Below are positions 10,901 through 25,900 of a stretch of DNA of 64,000 nucleotides, one piece after another; within the stretch, counting starts at the first letter, position 1; the number at the start of each line of letters is the position of its first letter. Location of the stretch: positions 179,001 through 243,000 of the forward strand of contig JAODTK010005797.1 of assembly GCA_026419785.1 (NCBI GenBank), given 5' to 3'. A model generated the notes under the pieces. The model saw only the letters and a program-made list of their open reading frames with translations, made no database searches and was not told the DNA's origin. This DNA comes from Sclerodactyla briareus (Eukaryota; Echinodermata; Holothuroidea; Dendrochirotida; Sclerodactylidae). A program made the translations under genes and the position numbers.

Positions 10901-13900
10901 TACCATATTACCCTCAAGAATAGAAATATTTGAGTGCTGTACTTTGACTGAAGTTCTTATTGTGAGAGGTATCGAATGATAGCACTCACTTTTTATATCA
11001 TTGATGTTTATTTTCTTTAATATTCCAAAGGGTAAATGGAACTTTAAATAATATGTAAACTTCCAGAGCAACCACAGGGGGTCACTGTTGCTCATGCAGA
11101 CAGCAGAGAAGAATGGGGACAACAAGATTCTTTAGAGAAAATTGAACCAAATTTTCTTTCCTTTACTAAACACTCCAATTACAGACAATCTTCATATCTG
11201 TATTAGACACCAAAAATCACTGATACAAATGTTTGATGAGAACAAACGAAGGACATATCAATTAGATCATGTGAGTAACTCCTGATGTAACACCCATTCA
11301 TGACAAAATATTTCCACAACAGGGATGAAATTCACCTGCTCACTCTCGACAAACACTTTTCACACTCGCCAACTATAATAATATCTTGCTCGGAAAAACT
11401 GCAAAGATTGTTGATGATTGTGTTCTTCAGTCCATTTTCTTCCCAATTGTCTCTTCAGTGACCTACAACTGCACAGATGACTGTGGGCACTCACCGCTCT
11501 CAAGACCTGGGTAGCACCTGAAGAGATCCCGGCAGGATCGTGCTGGGTGTTCTCGTTCCGGATGGCGCCATCAGGTTGGCCTCTTTGGAATTCATAGTGG
11601 GTGACAGCAGCGACAACCTTCTCGGCAGTCAGGTCCACCCGGTGTTGATGGTACCATCATCCCGGAAGAGGTAGCCAAGAGGATCGTTGGCCTTTCCACC
11701 ACTACTGACTGGGTAGGCGGGGTAGGCTGGTCTGGAGTAGGATACTGTGTCCTGGAGGTCCACGGCGTCCTGGGGGTCCTGATGGGCCTGGTTGGCCATC
11801 TGGACCATCCTCACCAGCTTGTCCCTAACAAAGATAGCGAACAAAGAACTCCATGAACTAAGCAACAACAACATTCTTTCTGGCCTCTGCTTTTTATTCT
11901 TACTATTCATTTTGTAGGTTTGTTTGTCTTCTTCATTCTCGATACCAGATCTAGATAATTTCAGTTGTAATATTGGTCACAACCAACAGCAGGATAGACA
12001 GCAGATCATACAGAGTAATAATAATCAAGAAAAAGTTTTTGCATAGTTGTGATAGTATGTATGCCAAGCTGATTCTTTTGTATTGCTATTAATTCTTTCA
12101 AAAGTTTCCTTTTCATTTTCCTCAGTTGATAAGGCAGTATCAAATCTGTGACAGTGATATTCTATGCACCAAAAATATTAGAGTGTAAAAATAAATAATC
12201 GTCTACAGATTGTGCCAAGATATCATATATACCAAGAATCAGCGAGTACTTTTGTTGTTGTGCAATGGTATCAAACATTCACTTCAAATATATAGATTTG
12301 CTCTAATATGATAGACAATGTTCCACATGCATTTTACAACGTGCTCACTAATATCTTGCACAAATTCATCAGAGCCTACAATTGGGACAGAGGCAATTTC
12401 AAGTCATAAGTTTTAAAGAGAGAAATTTTACCCTGACTCCAGTGATTCCGTTGGGTCCACGGGGTCCTGGGCTACCATCTGATCCAGACTTTCCTGTTGG
12501 TCCCTGCAAACAAATATTCAGGAAAATGTGAGTTTCAATGCTGTAGGAGACTTATTGCAGAATAAATAGGAATGGATCTAGTACAAATGTCCTAGAGGGT
12601 AATTCGCCATTGTCATACAAGTTCATCCAGAACAAACTGAACAGAAAAAATGAATTTACAACTTACAAACCAGTTCCGCGTGGTCCTCTTGGTCCAGATT
12701 CACCACGAGATCCCTCAGATCCCTGTCAGGGAGAAATAGAACATTATGAGATTATGCCGAGTTCAGATTTGTCATCAGCTGTACCTCATACAACAGAACA
12801 TGATAACCACATCTGTCAATTGTACATCATATAATACAGAACATAATTATCACACTCGTCAACTGTACCTCAAATAACAGAACATAATTATCACACTCGT
12901 CAACTGTACCTCAAATAACAGAACATAATACTCACACTCGTCAACTGTACCTCATATAACAGAACATAATACTCACTCTCGTCAACTGTACCTCAAATAA
13001 CAGAACATAATCATCACACTTGTCAACTGTACCTCAAATAACAGAACATAATCATCACACTTGTCAACTGTACCTCAAATAACAGAACATAATTATCACA
13101 CTCGTCAACTGTACCTCAAATAACAGAACATAATACTCACACTCGTCAACTGTACCTCATATAACAGAACCTAATATTCACACTTGTCATCAACTGTACC
13201 TCATAAAACAGAACTTTCACACACATGAACTGTACTTCACATATATGGTCTTGATAACGTGAGGTTCAATCATTTTAGCAATGAATTAAATATCCGAATT
13301 TGCACTCAGTAATTAGGAATCATCCTAAGGTACCCTATAGATAGCTGCAGCTAAAGTGTATACTTACAGGGGCACCAGCGTTTCCACGTGGGCCAGTGAA
13401 TCCAACATGTCCCTTCAGACCCTGAAATTGAGAAGGAAAAATGAAACAGAAATCTGATTAAGCCTGTTGGTGTTCATACAACTAAAAGATTCTGAACAAT
13501 TTCACTTCAGGAGGAATAATGAATGAATATTGGATATAACTTTCAACAAATTTGGTCTTGTTAGCATCCTATCAGAGATAAGATTAGCGCAGTTGGCAAA
13601 CAGATCACATTAGAGTTTGAATCTGTTGACAACTGAACAGCCTATCTGGTGTGGCCTCAGGCGAGTGGTTTCATCCACAATATCCACTTTACCCTACATG
13701 CGATAGAGATATTGATTTTAGAGAGAGGATCGGAGGTGACTACCTTCACAAATATTCACTTGTAACATGGAATTGTCAGACGTTCTTGCCCCCAAGTATT
13801 GCGTGCATGTTCGAAACACTCTGAGGCCACGTTGGGCGTTCCCAGTAGCAACCAAAGAGCTACCAGAGTGTGTCCTGAGAGATTGCCCAGAATGCTACCC

Positions 13901-16900
13901 TCGTATCACCCCAACACAATCCAGTAACATTGGCAGGATGTAATACTTACAGCTGGGCCAGCTGGACCACGGTCGCCAGTGGAACCCGTAGACCACGTGC
14001 TCCCTGAAGGAAGAAAAGAAAGAGTAACAGGAATGAGCAAAATAGCAGTTATTGTGAATATGAAAAAGCTGGAATGTCAGAGAACAAGACACAGATATGC
14101 ACGAATAGAGATCTGGCATCCAAACAAAATACCTTATCCACTCGAGCATAGCAATTTGATTCTGAGGCCTTGAAGCAATAGAATCATCAATGAATGAGGT
14201 GAATTCGCTCAGTTTTTGGCAAATGATAGGCGAATGAGTAAGGCTGGGATCTCATAGATGCAAGGTTGGGTCCGGGCTGGATGTGAAAATCACATATTCA
14301 CAAAAACAAAAGTTTGTTTCGGAAGAGAAAACTCCGCAAGTTCATGCGAAAAGACCATAAAAAATGCAGCAGCCATGCATATTGTCGTTGCTTGCTTTTT
14401 AAGGAAGATATTCCATACAACTCATTCGCGGTGATACGCATCCATATAGGCATGGGTACATGTGCTTATTTCGGATATTCAGAGTTGGTTTACCTTCATT
14501 ATAAAAAATAAAAAAATTACCTCTGTGAAACCAATATCTATCTTTGCAAACTAAGAAGGAGAGAAACTCTACGAGCCATTTAATGAATCTCTCCCCCTCT
14601 GCCAAGCAAGAAGACATCACAATTCTGCAGAACAGCTACGGACAGGTTATGAGAGCTCCTACAAGCTATGTCACAGTCCTTAGCTACCCCACTAAATTAT
14701 CCAACAAAAATGTAAACCCCAGCAGGTTTCCTTGTACGATGATGTGCCAGCAATATTTGTCCTCTTTATGATATATTTGCAGAGCAGAGGATTGAAATTA
14801 TCAAGGCCAGCAAGGGTACAGACCTGGTTTACTGCACCCTATTGTCAGCTGCTATCTTTCACCCGGTACGCAGAATAAGTCCATGGCTCTTTGGCAGTAC
14901 CTTAATGTGGGGGACATCGACGGCAACAGACAGCATTTTTACAATTGCCTACCCCTATTTGTCTCTACTCTGAACCCCTGTGCTGAGCACTAAGAAAGGT
15001 ACCATCTACAAACACTTTGGTATGACCCCACCGGAATTTGAACTCGATCTCCCAGTGGAGAGCAGATGCTCTTCCAACTGCGCAAACCATTTGCAAGGTC
15101 AGGCTTACATGGATTTCCACTTCTTCTTTTTGACCCTTCAGATTTTATCCAGTAGCAACCAATTCCCATTCAGTTCTCTGTAAAGTATACTCACAACAGA
15201 GCCAGTAGGTCCAACTTCTCCATCTGGGGCCTGAAGGTCCAGATGGGCCAGGGGCTCCCCTTGGTCCGGATTTGCCAGGTGCACCTCTCTGTCCGTTGAT
15301 ACCCTGTAAGGAGAGAGAGCAGAAGCTTCAGTCTCATAATCTCCATTAGCAGCATTGTCCATTTTACAAGAGCACTCATGCACTGTGAATGGATTGATCA
15401 AAAGCATTGAAAACACACCCCTGTCCTGCGAGTCACTCAGGTGTAATGAATCTATAGCACCCCCCCCCCCCCCTCCCATCTTATTCTTTACACTATTGAG
15501 TGATCTGGCTACTCTCCTAATCTGCAATCACAGCAGATTATGCCATGTGGGACCATTTCTCATCATGGTAACCCTGTGGTGCTCACAAGCATTTCACCTT
15601 CAGAAATAACTTGGTAGTCAAAGAGTTAGTATTATCCATTGCATATGACTCCCACACATGGTACGTCCCATTAACTTCAACATGCCTCACAATAACCACA
15701 TGGTAAATTTGGTTCATATGGAAGCTACTCATGGTACACATCATTAACATGCTCTACAATAATCCACACTTTCTCAGAATTAATCTAAAGCTCCATTTCA
15801 GCCTCCAATTCATGTCCCGCTGTCAGCCAAGAATCTACCCATACTGTAGGTAATCTACTGTGGGCCTAGTATGACTGATATCAATTGAAGAAAAAAATCT
15901 GTTGAAACGATAGTATTTGGTCAAAGTTTGTAATTTCATGGAATAGGTGCCTGTGGTGAAACAAATACATTTGTTACGGCCAGCCCGCATTTTTTTAAAA
16001 TTAGCAGACTGATCACCATTTCATTCGAAATAGGAATGATTTGAGTGCTGTAATTTTGACTGAATTTCTTCTTGTAGATCAGGTATCAAACGATAGCACT
16101 TATTTTCAATATCATTGATGCTTATTTTCTTGAATACTTCAAAGGCTGAATGAGCTTTAATAGTCAAAGGGTAAATTTGGTTCATTGTATATGGCAACTA
16201 CCCATGATATACCACATAACTTTAACATGCTCTACAATACCCCACGCTTTCTCAAAATTAACTTCATGGTAAAGTATTAATATGGTTCATGGTATATGGC
16301 AATTACTCATGATACAGCCCATTATTCTCCAATTTCCTTCAACAGCCCCACGCTTCCTCAGAATTAACTTAGTAAGTAGAAGGGTTAGTGGAACTTCATC
16401 GCACATGGCTCTCAACAAATGGTGGAACTGTTTACTTACTGGTGCTCCATAACAACTACAGGGGTCCACCAAGTCCCTCTGCACCAGCATCACCACGGTA
16501 ACCTGCTCAACCAGCGGGACCTGGGGTCTGGTCAGGCCCCCATTGACCCTGGGGGAAGAAATTAGAGAGAGCCATGACCTTGGACGATTGCTTTCTTTCG
16601 AGGCCACAACTCGTTTTTCAGCAGAAGCAAATTGCAAAAGAATAACTTGATTTTTCAGTTTTATCAATAACATTTGGCAATTTAGCCTTACTAGCCTAAT
16701 TTAGTCGATATGACTTGACTTTTGGTTCTTTCTATTTATTACATTATTGAAGCGAAACAGAATTTAGCTGGACAAAATTTTAGCTGATCCAAGTGCCGCA
16801 ATGAGGCACCATCAGCTATTGCAAAAGTCCCCTTTCGACATCACAGGGTGGGGAGGGGTTTAGTGGGATCCTTTGTAATAGTCATTCAAAACATGGGGAG

Positions 16901-19900
16901 GGGGGAGGGCAGCATGAGCCCCTGTAATACAAAGTCAATGTATAACATGTACCCCAAAAGAGAATTGAGATAACTCAAGGGCAACATTCTAGAATCTCTG
17001 ACTCTGGGGATGTAGGGTATAGATATATCCTTGTTATTCACCTGTGCTAGTTTGAAGAATCTGTTACATGACCATTGAACTTGACCTCTCATCCATTCCA
17101 TTGTCACACTGGTTAGGGCGTTGATTTGTTTTTGAGCTGGTAACTTGGCCTTACTAAATCAGTCATGTTAACATCAGATATATCATATAATACTGATCTA
17201 TTCAATGATCACACACACCGCTGTAGGGTGATGGTTCTTGAGGGGGTAACTTAGCCTTACTGGGCCATCGCTTATCAACATATGGTTAACCTTTATCCCT
17301 TCAATGGTCACATTGGTGCAGGGCGCTCGTTTCAGACTGGGTAACTCAGCCCTATTATACCATCATTATACTTACATCTGATCCATCAATGCCATTGGCT
17401 CCTGGTGGTCCAGCTGGTCCGGGGGCGCCAGCGGCTCCTGTCTCACCAGTAGCACCAGCACGACCTTCCTCACCATCAGCTCCCTGTTAATAACATCAAG
17501 TCAAGAAAATGTCAAGAAAGTTTGGTTCCAGTCATTTTCTTATGCAAAATGTTTGAACACTGGGAGAGAAACTTCATCTGAATATTATTGGCTGCTCTAT
17601 TGCGTGGAAGCATGCAATAGCATTTTTAAAGGGGCTCTTTGCAATGGTGTAGCTTTGTAATTCTCGGAAAGGTATAAAGCCAGAATTGTGGCCAGGGTCC
17701 CAACTAAAATAAGGAGCAAGAGACATGGAATGAGTTCAGGCGCTCGTGTTCATGAGAAAAATTACCTATGTCGGGGAATCAGTATAACTCCAGTTCCTCT
17801 AACTTACAAATTATGTAATCGGAATAGAATAAAAAAAAAAAGTGGTGCCATCCTCACAATACACTGCTAGAAATGGAACAACCCAAACCAAATTGTCTGA
17901 TCCTAAAACTCTTTGCCACAGTGGTACTTCATTTCAATTTCATGTGACAACAATTGCCCGATAAGATGACAAGGATATGATAAGGTGTTAATAAAGTGTC
18001 TGAGTTTGAATATGGATCAAATCTTCCATTCCAGAGAGTTCTTCAGCAGGTGTTGATTGTGAATAGCCCGTATTTTCAACAACCTCCAATCTATGGGGAT
18101 TAAATCAAAGCTGAACGATAATCATTGAATGTGGAAAGTAGTAAGGCACTTACCCTCTGACCCTGTGCTCCAGCAAGTCCCATGGTCCTGGTCGTCCTCT
18201 GATTGCCTGTCACGAACAAACAAAGAAACAAACATCAAGATACATCTACAGCTGTAAGGAAATCCTAATCAGAGGCGGCCAGAATCCATCAAAAAAAACT
18301 AACTGTGCACCGAAGACTGTGCCCACAACTCATATTCGGTGATGGGGTCAAGTCCACACATCAAAACATGTATGTTATGCTTCATCCCTTCCCCTCCCCC
18401 TCATGACATGCATATTCTACAACCAGAGATAATCAATACAATTGATGATAGAGTATTAGAGTTGTTACAACAAGATATGTGACCATTCGTGGGACAGCTC
18501 TGCTTTCAGGTGGGGAAATGGAAACCCACATATGGGGGTATACCATAGAGCATGATTAAGAACTAGAGTGCGGACTGTTCGGCATGCGCGTTCGCGCGTG
18601 TTCAAGGGAAGAAAGAAGAGCCTACACCAACCACAAACATTATATTACAACTTCAAAGTTAACTACTCGGCATACGCGAGCATATAAAACCATTATCAAT
18701 TGCGTTGGTTTTTGTAAAGAAGTCCACATCATCAGGAACACGCGCAAGGAGCTTGCTCCAGGAAGTCTGTGAAAGCACCCCTGTAGTAACAGACGTGTGT
18801 ATCCTATCGTTAGGCTACGGCTATTGTGATTACATGAGGAGATCGCTGCGTGCACGTCCTAAAAAGTAGTGTCCTGTGTCGGGCCAAGCATAGGGATTTT
18901 GTACATGATATAGCGTGTCGAACAACGCATTCTCACACTGGCGCAACCAGCTCCGGGCAAACGTCAATTTCCCTGGACTGGTCATGGCAGCAATGCAAAT
19001 TTGTACATAGCTCGGGCCCCCATGCTATCATGCACGTCTAAGGCAAGTGCACTCTCTAGCAGTTATATAATACTCTATGGGGTATACTTACACCAATTCC
19101 TTGTGGTCCCTGGGTCCTCTGAGACCCTGTGGTCCGGATCCACCCTAAAAGAAGAAAGAGAAGAACATACTGTAATACACTTATAACTGTATAGCATACA
19201 GGCCATCCGTTGTGCACCACACACTGTTATAAATTCTCACAGCCTATGGCAAATATGTACACCCATTTGTGAGAACTTTGTTATAACCAACTTTCTTTAT
19301 CTAGAGAGAGGGAAGTAGGACCCCTCTCATTGATATTAGGAATATTAATTTTATACATACATGTATGTGTGCAAGCAAACCGGCTGGTGTAACATTGTGC
19401 TGGCATTGGCCCAAGGTATAATAGCCAATGGTTGGCTGCACTACGTTTACCCAATATCAGCTCGATTGACACCATTAGCAGTTGCTTTCTTGAAATGGCT
19501 CAATGTTGGCCTAATGTTCTTCTGGCAAACATACGGTTTGCCTCTATTTCCACGTTGCCCTACCACATGACGGCAACCCATGTAGGGTTGGCCCTCATTC
19601 TATTCTGAATTCTAACATGATCGCTCTTCCCCTGACCTGTTGAAGAGATTATTGCTATTGAACAGAGGGCTAATTGGTGGTGACAAGGCAACGTCGAGTC
19701 AACTGAATTAGGATGAGCTCTCATTTTGTGGGGCTCTTGAATTAGGCACTGATGGTTTATGGCTTACTTCTACCGAAATAGGAATCTGCAAGAAACCTCA
19801 GACACTTATTGGACTACTGGTGTTAGTAAACGATAATCAGCACATATGTGCCTGTTTAGATTTGGAGCCTGGTCACACTAGTGATTGCTAATTAGATCCA

Positions 19901-22900
19901 ACCGATGCGCAATTTCGGATGCTAGTGAGGTTACAGTGAGGTCACATGAAAGAAGATTTGGATAACTGCTATTCAATAAAAGGAACAGAGTAAATTCACT
20001 AGTTAGGGCTTGGAGCATCCTTGGGAGAAAATGTATTTGGAACCACTGAGAAATTTTTGGGGATATTTTGGGACTTACTGATCGTCCATCGCGTCCCTTG
20101 TCTCCGACAGCACCTCTGTTTCCTGGAGCACCTTGGACTCTTGTGGCCACGGGCCACTTGGGCCTTGGTTCCACGGTAACCCTGGCAACCCGAAACGCTG
20201 TCATGATGAGGCACCTGAAAGACCCGTTCAGAGAGACCCAAAAAGTCGTATTGAAAGGGGGTGCATTTTATCTCATCAGCCCCAAAGCGAGATTTATTTT
20301 GCCTTTTTGCATATATTCACTGTTGCTGGTTGGCACAGCCACAGTTGTAATGGTGACACATATGGTAGGTGACACATATTGAAGGGTACCCTAAGGTGGG
20401 ATACGGCCATGCCTGCTGGAGAATCACTATTGATCTGACCTAGAATTGTAGACAACCCCAACCTAGTTTTGGCATACATTAAACATATATTCTTCCTTAT
20501 TCCCAATTTGAAGGATTCAGATTTTGTGCACTTGTGGAGTGAGGCGGGTGTGTGGGACTAAACAAGCTGCCAATACGGCCTGTGCACAGAGCTAAAACAG
20601 TGGCTTTTAGGCTTCAGATGCATCATTCATGGATAAATTCTTTCTTGAGAAAAGGTTACTGACAATTTTTCTGTAAATATTCATGACAAAATTTGTGCGA
20701 TTTTCCGAAGAATTTATTCAGGGTTGCTCCCAATCCTATCAACGCTCGTGTGCTATTGATGATTGACGCCCATGCCCTGAATTGGTAATGAGCAGATATT
20801 CCAATTTTTGGAGATTTGTCAAACAAAGTCCTGCAGACGATATGTTGGTGATATACAACCATGGTATGTACCAAAGAGCGATATCTCCCTCCATTATTAG
20901 GGGAAAAAACGGCTCCCACATTATCCGCTCTTCCGCAGGCTAATCCTTCTAGTGACTGCACCCGTCACACAGGTAACCAGGCCTCTGCCAAATAACCTAA
21001 GTAGTACCATATCATATTCAATTACCCCTGTTTTCCAGCACTGCCAGCGGGTCCGGTACCACCATCTGGTCCAGCGGGTCCCTATCAGAGAGAAGAGAAC
21101 TTGGTTCGAATTCAGTGCATACACTACATGTATGTATGTAACTGACACTGCAGCATAGAGTGAGACAGTGAAGGTGACCTTTGCCCTGTCTAATAGCAGT
21201 GTAGATAAGTATTCTCATACATGCACAGTCAGTATCCAGTCAATACAAAATAGTTTTGTCAGGTAATACAAATTACTTGCTGAATAGATTACATTCCCCA
21301 TACACACAATCAATTGACCCTAAGTTCCGCATATTTGGCTGAAATAATTCCAGGATATTCAAGTGTTGGTTTCTGTATGAATGTGAGTTACATTGCTGAG
21401 AAAAGACAACAATCAACGCTGTTCTTCCCTCCTTTCCATTCAAAAACAGAAATAGTATAATGCAAATATTTTTTTTTTTAAATGTGCTGAAACACATGCT
21501 GTGTGTGACATACTTTCTGATTGATGTGTAAAACACATGCTATGTGTGGTATGCTTTCTGGTCAATGTGTTATTTATCTTGGAGTAGATCTGGAACAGAA
21601 AATGAGTTACATATTGCAACATACAAGGTGGTTTGAAAATAGGATGACACTTACTGGTTCTCCGGAGGCACCTTGCAGTCCCATTGCACCTGGGGCTCCT
21701 TGTGGGCCCTGAAAGAGGAAAGAGATTAATCAGTCATGAAATAAAATAAGATGAATAAGAGCTCTCTCACAGCAACAACTCTAAGAAAGCCCAGGCAGCC
21801 AAAAAGCTTAGTAATTCCACACACACCCATCAAGCTTCAACTTGATCGACCAGGCATGTTGGACTACAAGGTAGGATAGTGCTTCCTCATCACTATTATT
21901 AGCAAATAATTCTACTGGAACTGATAAGAGCCAGCAACAAAATAGTCCCAGTTCTATTTGATTTTGGTCATGCCATTATGGTGAATCATCAATATGATAT
22001 GCCAATACAGTTTCAGGTTTGATATACCACAGGACAGTTTTTCATCCCGTTTTCATGAAAAACGACACTGTCCGTTGTTCCCCCAGGAGCTACGAGATAA
22101 TATTTCTGAGATTCAGCAACTATCACCTTATTGAGATAGACTTCATCTGTATCCCTGTAGAAGGTTATATTCAGTACATACCTGTCCGCCAGCTTCGCCA
22201 ACCTCTCCACGAGCGCCTTGGGCTCCTTGTGGTCCCTGAGAGATGAAAAAAACAGATTTCTTCAAAGCTTCAGCACTTACTAGGTGTCAGAAATGACATC
22301 TCAGGACCAGTTAAGAAATTCTGATCCAATGGGGTCAGGTCCAAGGTTGTATGCATGAATTATTCATTTCAAAGTTAAGAGTTAGATATGATGGTTCAGC
22401 AGGCCTCGTCGTCACTTTCTGATTGCAACTGCGGTGTCTCAGTCGTGGACACAGCGTTGTCTCGCCTACTTCATTACTGATGTGGAGACCCGTCATGGGT
22501 CCGAAATCTGTGAACAGCCCCACTTGCTGATCCTTGCAGCTGACACATGTAGGCAGTTGCTTCAATTAACATCAAGTGGCCTAAAACCATTGACCATATA
22601 AATCCAAATAAATCTTTCCCAGGCACACTCCGGATTGAAGCATGGCAGGTTGTATTGTGTAATGGAACCATACTATTCAGCACATAAAGGGAATATGGAG
22701 ACTGGAAGTCTAATTCCCATTAGCTTACCAGTTATCATACATGATTTTGAGGACAAGTTACAAGATGATGCATGTTACAAACATATATCTAATTCTAACC
22801 ATGCATTCATATGGCTTGTCTGCTTAACTGTTCACATATTCATACTTTACCTGGACTCCGCTTGTCCATCCTTCCTTCACTTCCTTCTGCTCCCTGGTTT

Positions 22901-25900
22901 ACGCACCTCACCAGCGGGTCCACGTGGTCCACGGGCACCTTGGGCACCATTCTCGCCCTGCAAGCCAACCAATGTATGGGTCAAAAGATTTTGGACAGCT
23001 AGCATGGTATCATAAATGACTGGCTTGCTTGGTGTTATCTACAGGACCTGCTCATCCATGCTCAATTCCCTCTCTTGTCTTTCCTTATCTTTCACTATGC
23101 AAAACCTTTTTCAAGGTTCATCCCCCAGCACAGATGATCAAACCTATTCAAGGCCCTGCTAAGAGTGCAGACATGGCACCTGGAACGGAACCTCAGGTAC
23201 ATTGTCAGCTTGAATCCTTCAACAGGCCTGATACCTCAATGTGGGGTGCGGGAGGTAACACACAAGACAGCAACGTACCCCTAGTTTGTCCCTGCTCCAA
23301 TCCCTTGTGCTGAGCGGTCAGAGGAGGAAGGCAACAGGTACCATTTGTAAATTTTGGTATGACCCGACCGTGATTTGAACACTGGGCACCCATGTAAGGG
23401 CAATTACACTGGGCACCCATGTAAGGGCAACTACAATAGGACCATGGAAGGGCAATTACACTGGGCACCCATATAAGGGCAACTATACCACTAGGCACCC
23501 TGTGAGGACAATTACACTGGGCACCCATGTAAGGCAATTACACGGGACCCAGTAAAGGCAACTACATAGGCACCATGTAAGCAATTACCTGGGACCATGT
23601 AGCGGCAACTACACTAGTCATCCATGTAAGGCCAAATTACACTGGGCACCCTGTAGGGCAATTAAACCTGGGCAACCATGTGGGCAACTACACTAGGCCC
23701 CATGTGAGGGCAATGACACTGGGCACCATGTAAGGGCAATGCACTGGGCACCTTGTGAGGACAATTACACTGGAACCCCTGTAAGGGCAATCATCTGAGC
23801 ATCAATGTAGGGCAATGCATGGTCCGGGCAACCCTGGTGAGGGAATTATCAGGACAATTCTGAAAGGGAATTACATGGAGTATACTGGTAAGGCAATACA
23901 ATAGGCACCATGTAAGGGAATACACTGAAAACCCATGTAAGTGAGTTTGGTACCAGAAGAGGCCAATACCCATCTGGTATGTAAAATACTGCTAGTGGGT
24001 GGTCAAGGTTGTGCAAATAAGAAATTGTGGATTTGGGCACAAATGCGGGCGATTCGTGTATAATCGACAAGGCTTATGGTTTTGATTTACAAGATAAAGG
24101 GTGTAGTCTTGATCTCAATAGAGAAGATAAAGGTGCTAATCGTGATCTGCACTAGAGACAGATACAGTATGTTTGGAGAATGGTCACTTGTGTCCATCCA
24201 ACTATATAACCAGGGTAACAGACAATGGACCCAAAAATGATGAGGGCAAACAAAACAGGCACTAACGAGATAAACCGATACCGAAAATGGAGAGACTGCC
24301 AATTATCATTGGGAGAGGGTTAGGAGAAGAGGTTAGTAGTGTGAGGACTTACATCACGTCAATGGGGCCAACTGCCTTGTGGTCCAACTGGTCGTTCATA
24401 CCCTGAAGAGGAAAAAAGAAAAAACAGTAAGGAATTGAGATATCATCTTCATAAGATAGAGATCAAGCTATCATTGTATAAGATATAGATAGAATCCAAG
24501 ATTCATAAGTATTGGATGACAGCTGAGAGCCGAACGAAACAAACTTACCTGCTGTTGAACATACTCGATTGGACCCAGCAGGACGAAAGATAGAACGGCC
24601 ATGACCCAAGCCACTTTGTAGGGATCGTAGATTAGAAATACTTCAGCATGACGATTCCAACAGCGGGGAATCTTTCCAACAGCAGCTGATGTTATTCCAA
24701 ACAATGTTTATTGGTGAAGTGATAGCTGTTGATGATGTGATCATAAAACAGCCCTGAGTGTGTCCATTGGGGTATTGTGAGCCCTGGCTGCTTCCATCAT
24801 TTCCCACTTTCCTTATGAGCTGTGGCTCCTGGTTCCATGGCTCTCCCCCTGGTTCCCGCGAACAACGCCCACCCGACAACTCCCACCCAGACAATCCACC
24901 CAGGACAATTCCACCCAGACAATTCTCACCAAACGTGACCCTAACTTTAAAACCTAACCCTAATTCTGACATAAAAAACATTCCGTTGAGGGGGAATGGT
25001 CCGGGGGGTGGAAATTGTCCGGGGGGGAATTGTTCGGTCACGCTCCCCCTCTCCTGATACTTTCACCTCTCTCGGTCTCTATGTTTGATATAATTCTCTC
25101 CAGAGAGTCTAGGCGCTAACTGATCGCTCCGCCAACAATGTACCAGCGCCTTCAACAGGTTGATTCATGCCTCAGCATTTATTTCTCAGGAATGACCAAA
25201 CCTTCAATAAAGGAACAGTCTCCAACTCGCCAAATTGAAATAAAACCTAAAAAACATTGACCGAATTAGCTGAGCACTCTCAGGGCGAAAATGGACAATG
25301 GGAGTGATTCAATTTATGAGTTTTGTTTTGATGCTGTTCATGATATGAAACTCACCTTTCACACCATGATAGCTGAATAGTGGAGTACATCAGGGACATG
25401 CTTCGTAGAATATTTACATGAATGAAGAGTGCTGCCAAAAATGCCATCTCTGCAATATCTGCAGTTATCTCATGTGCCTAATTGTGTAGCACCTAGTTTA
25501 GTCAAGGACTGATTGCAACTTTCACCAAACACATATACACGCCGACAGTTGTTAGCCGAGTTCGGCCCTGACCCAATGCCAAATCCAATTATCGTTTGAG
25601 CTCAAAACTAAATTTTCAAATTTGATTTCTTCATTATTTTCCTCTCCCAAACTGTACTCACAGTGTGGACATTCGAGAAAGAGAATCAATGAAAGGGTGT
25701 GTGTGATGAATATCAAGTTGTCAAGAACACCTTTCTTAAAAAAAAAGGGTACCACACCTATCTTTAAAAAAAAAAAAAGGGTACCACACCTATCTTTAAA
25801 ATAAAAAAATAAAGGGTACAGAAGTTCTACATTTTGTGAAAATATTGGTTGCACAGTGTGCAAAAGATGGTATCTTTTTCAGGTAGAAAATTAATAGAAA

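Noticed and set aside
20656..20961. 101-codon minus-strand frame between helix exons
   Set aside because: Not collagenous and not needed to fill the helix; probably an unrecognised repeat.
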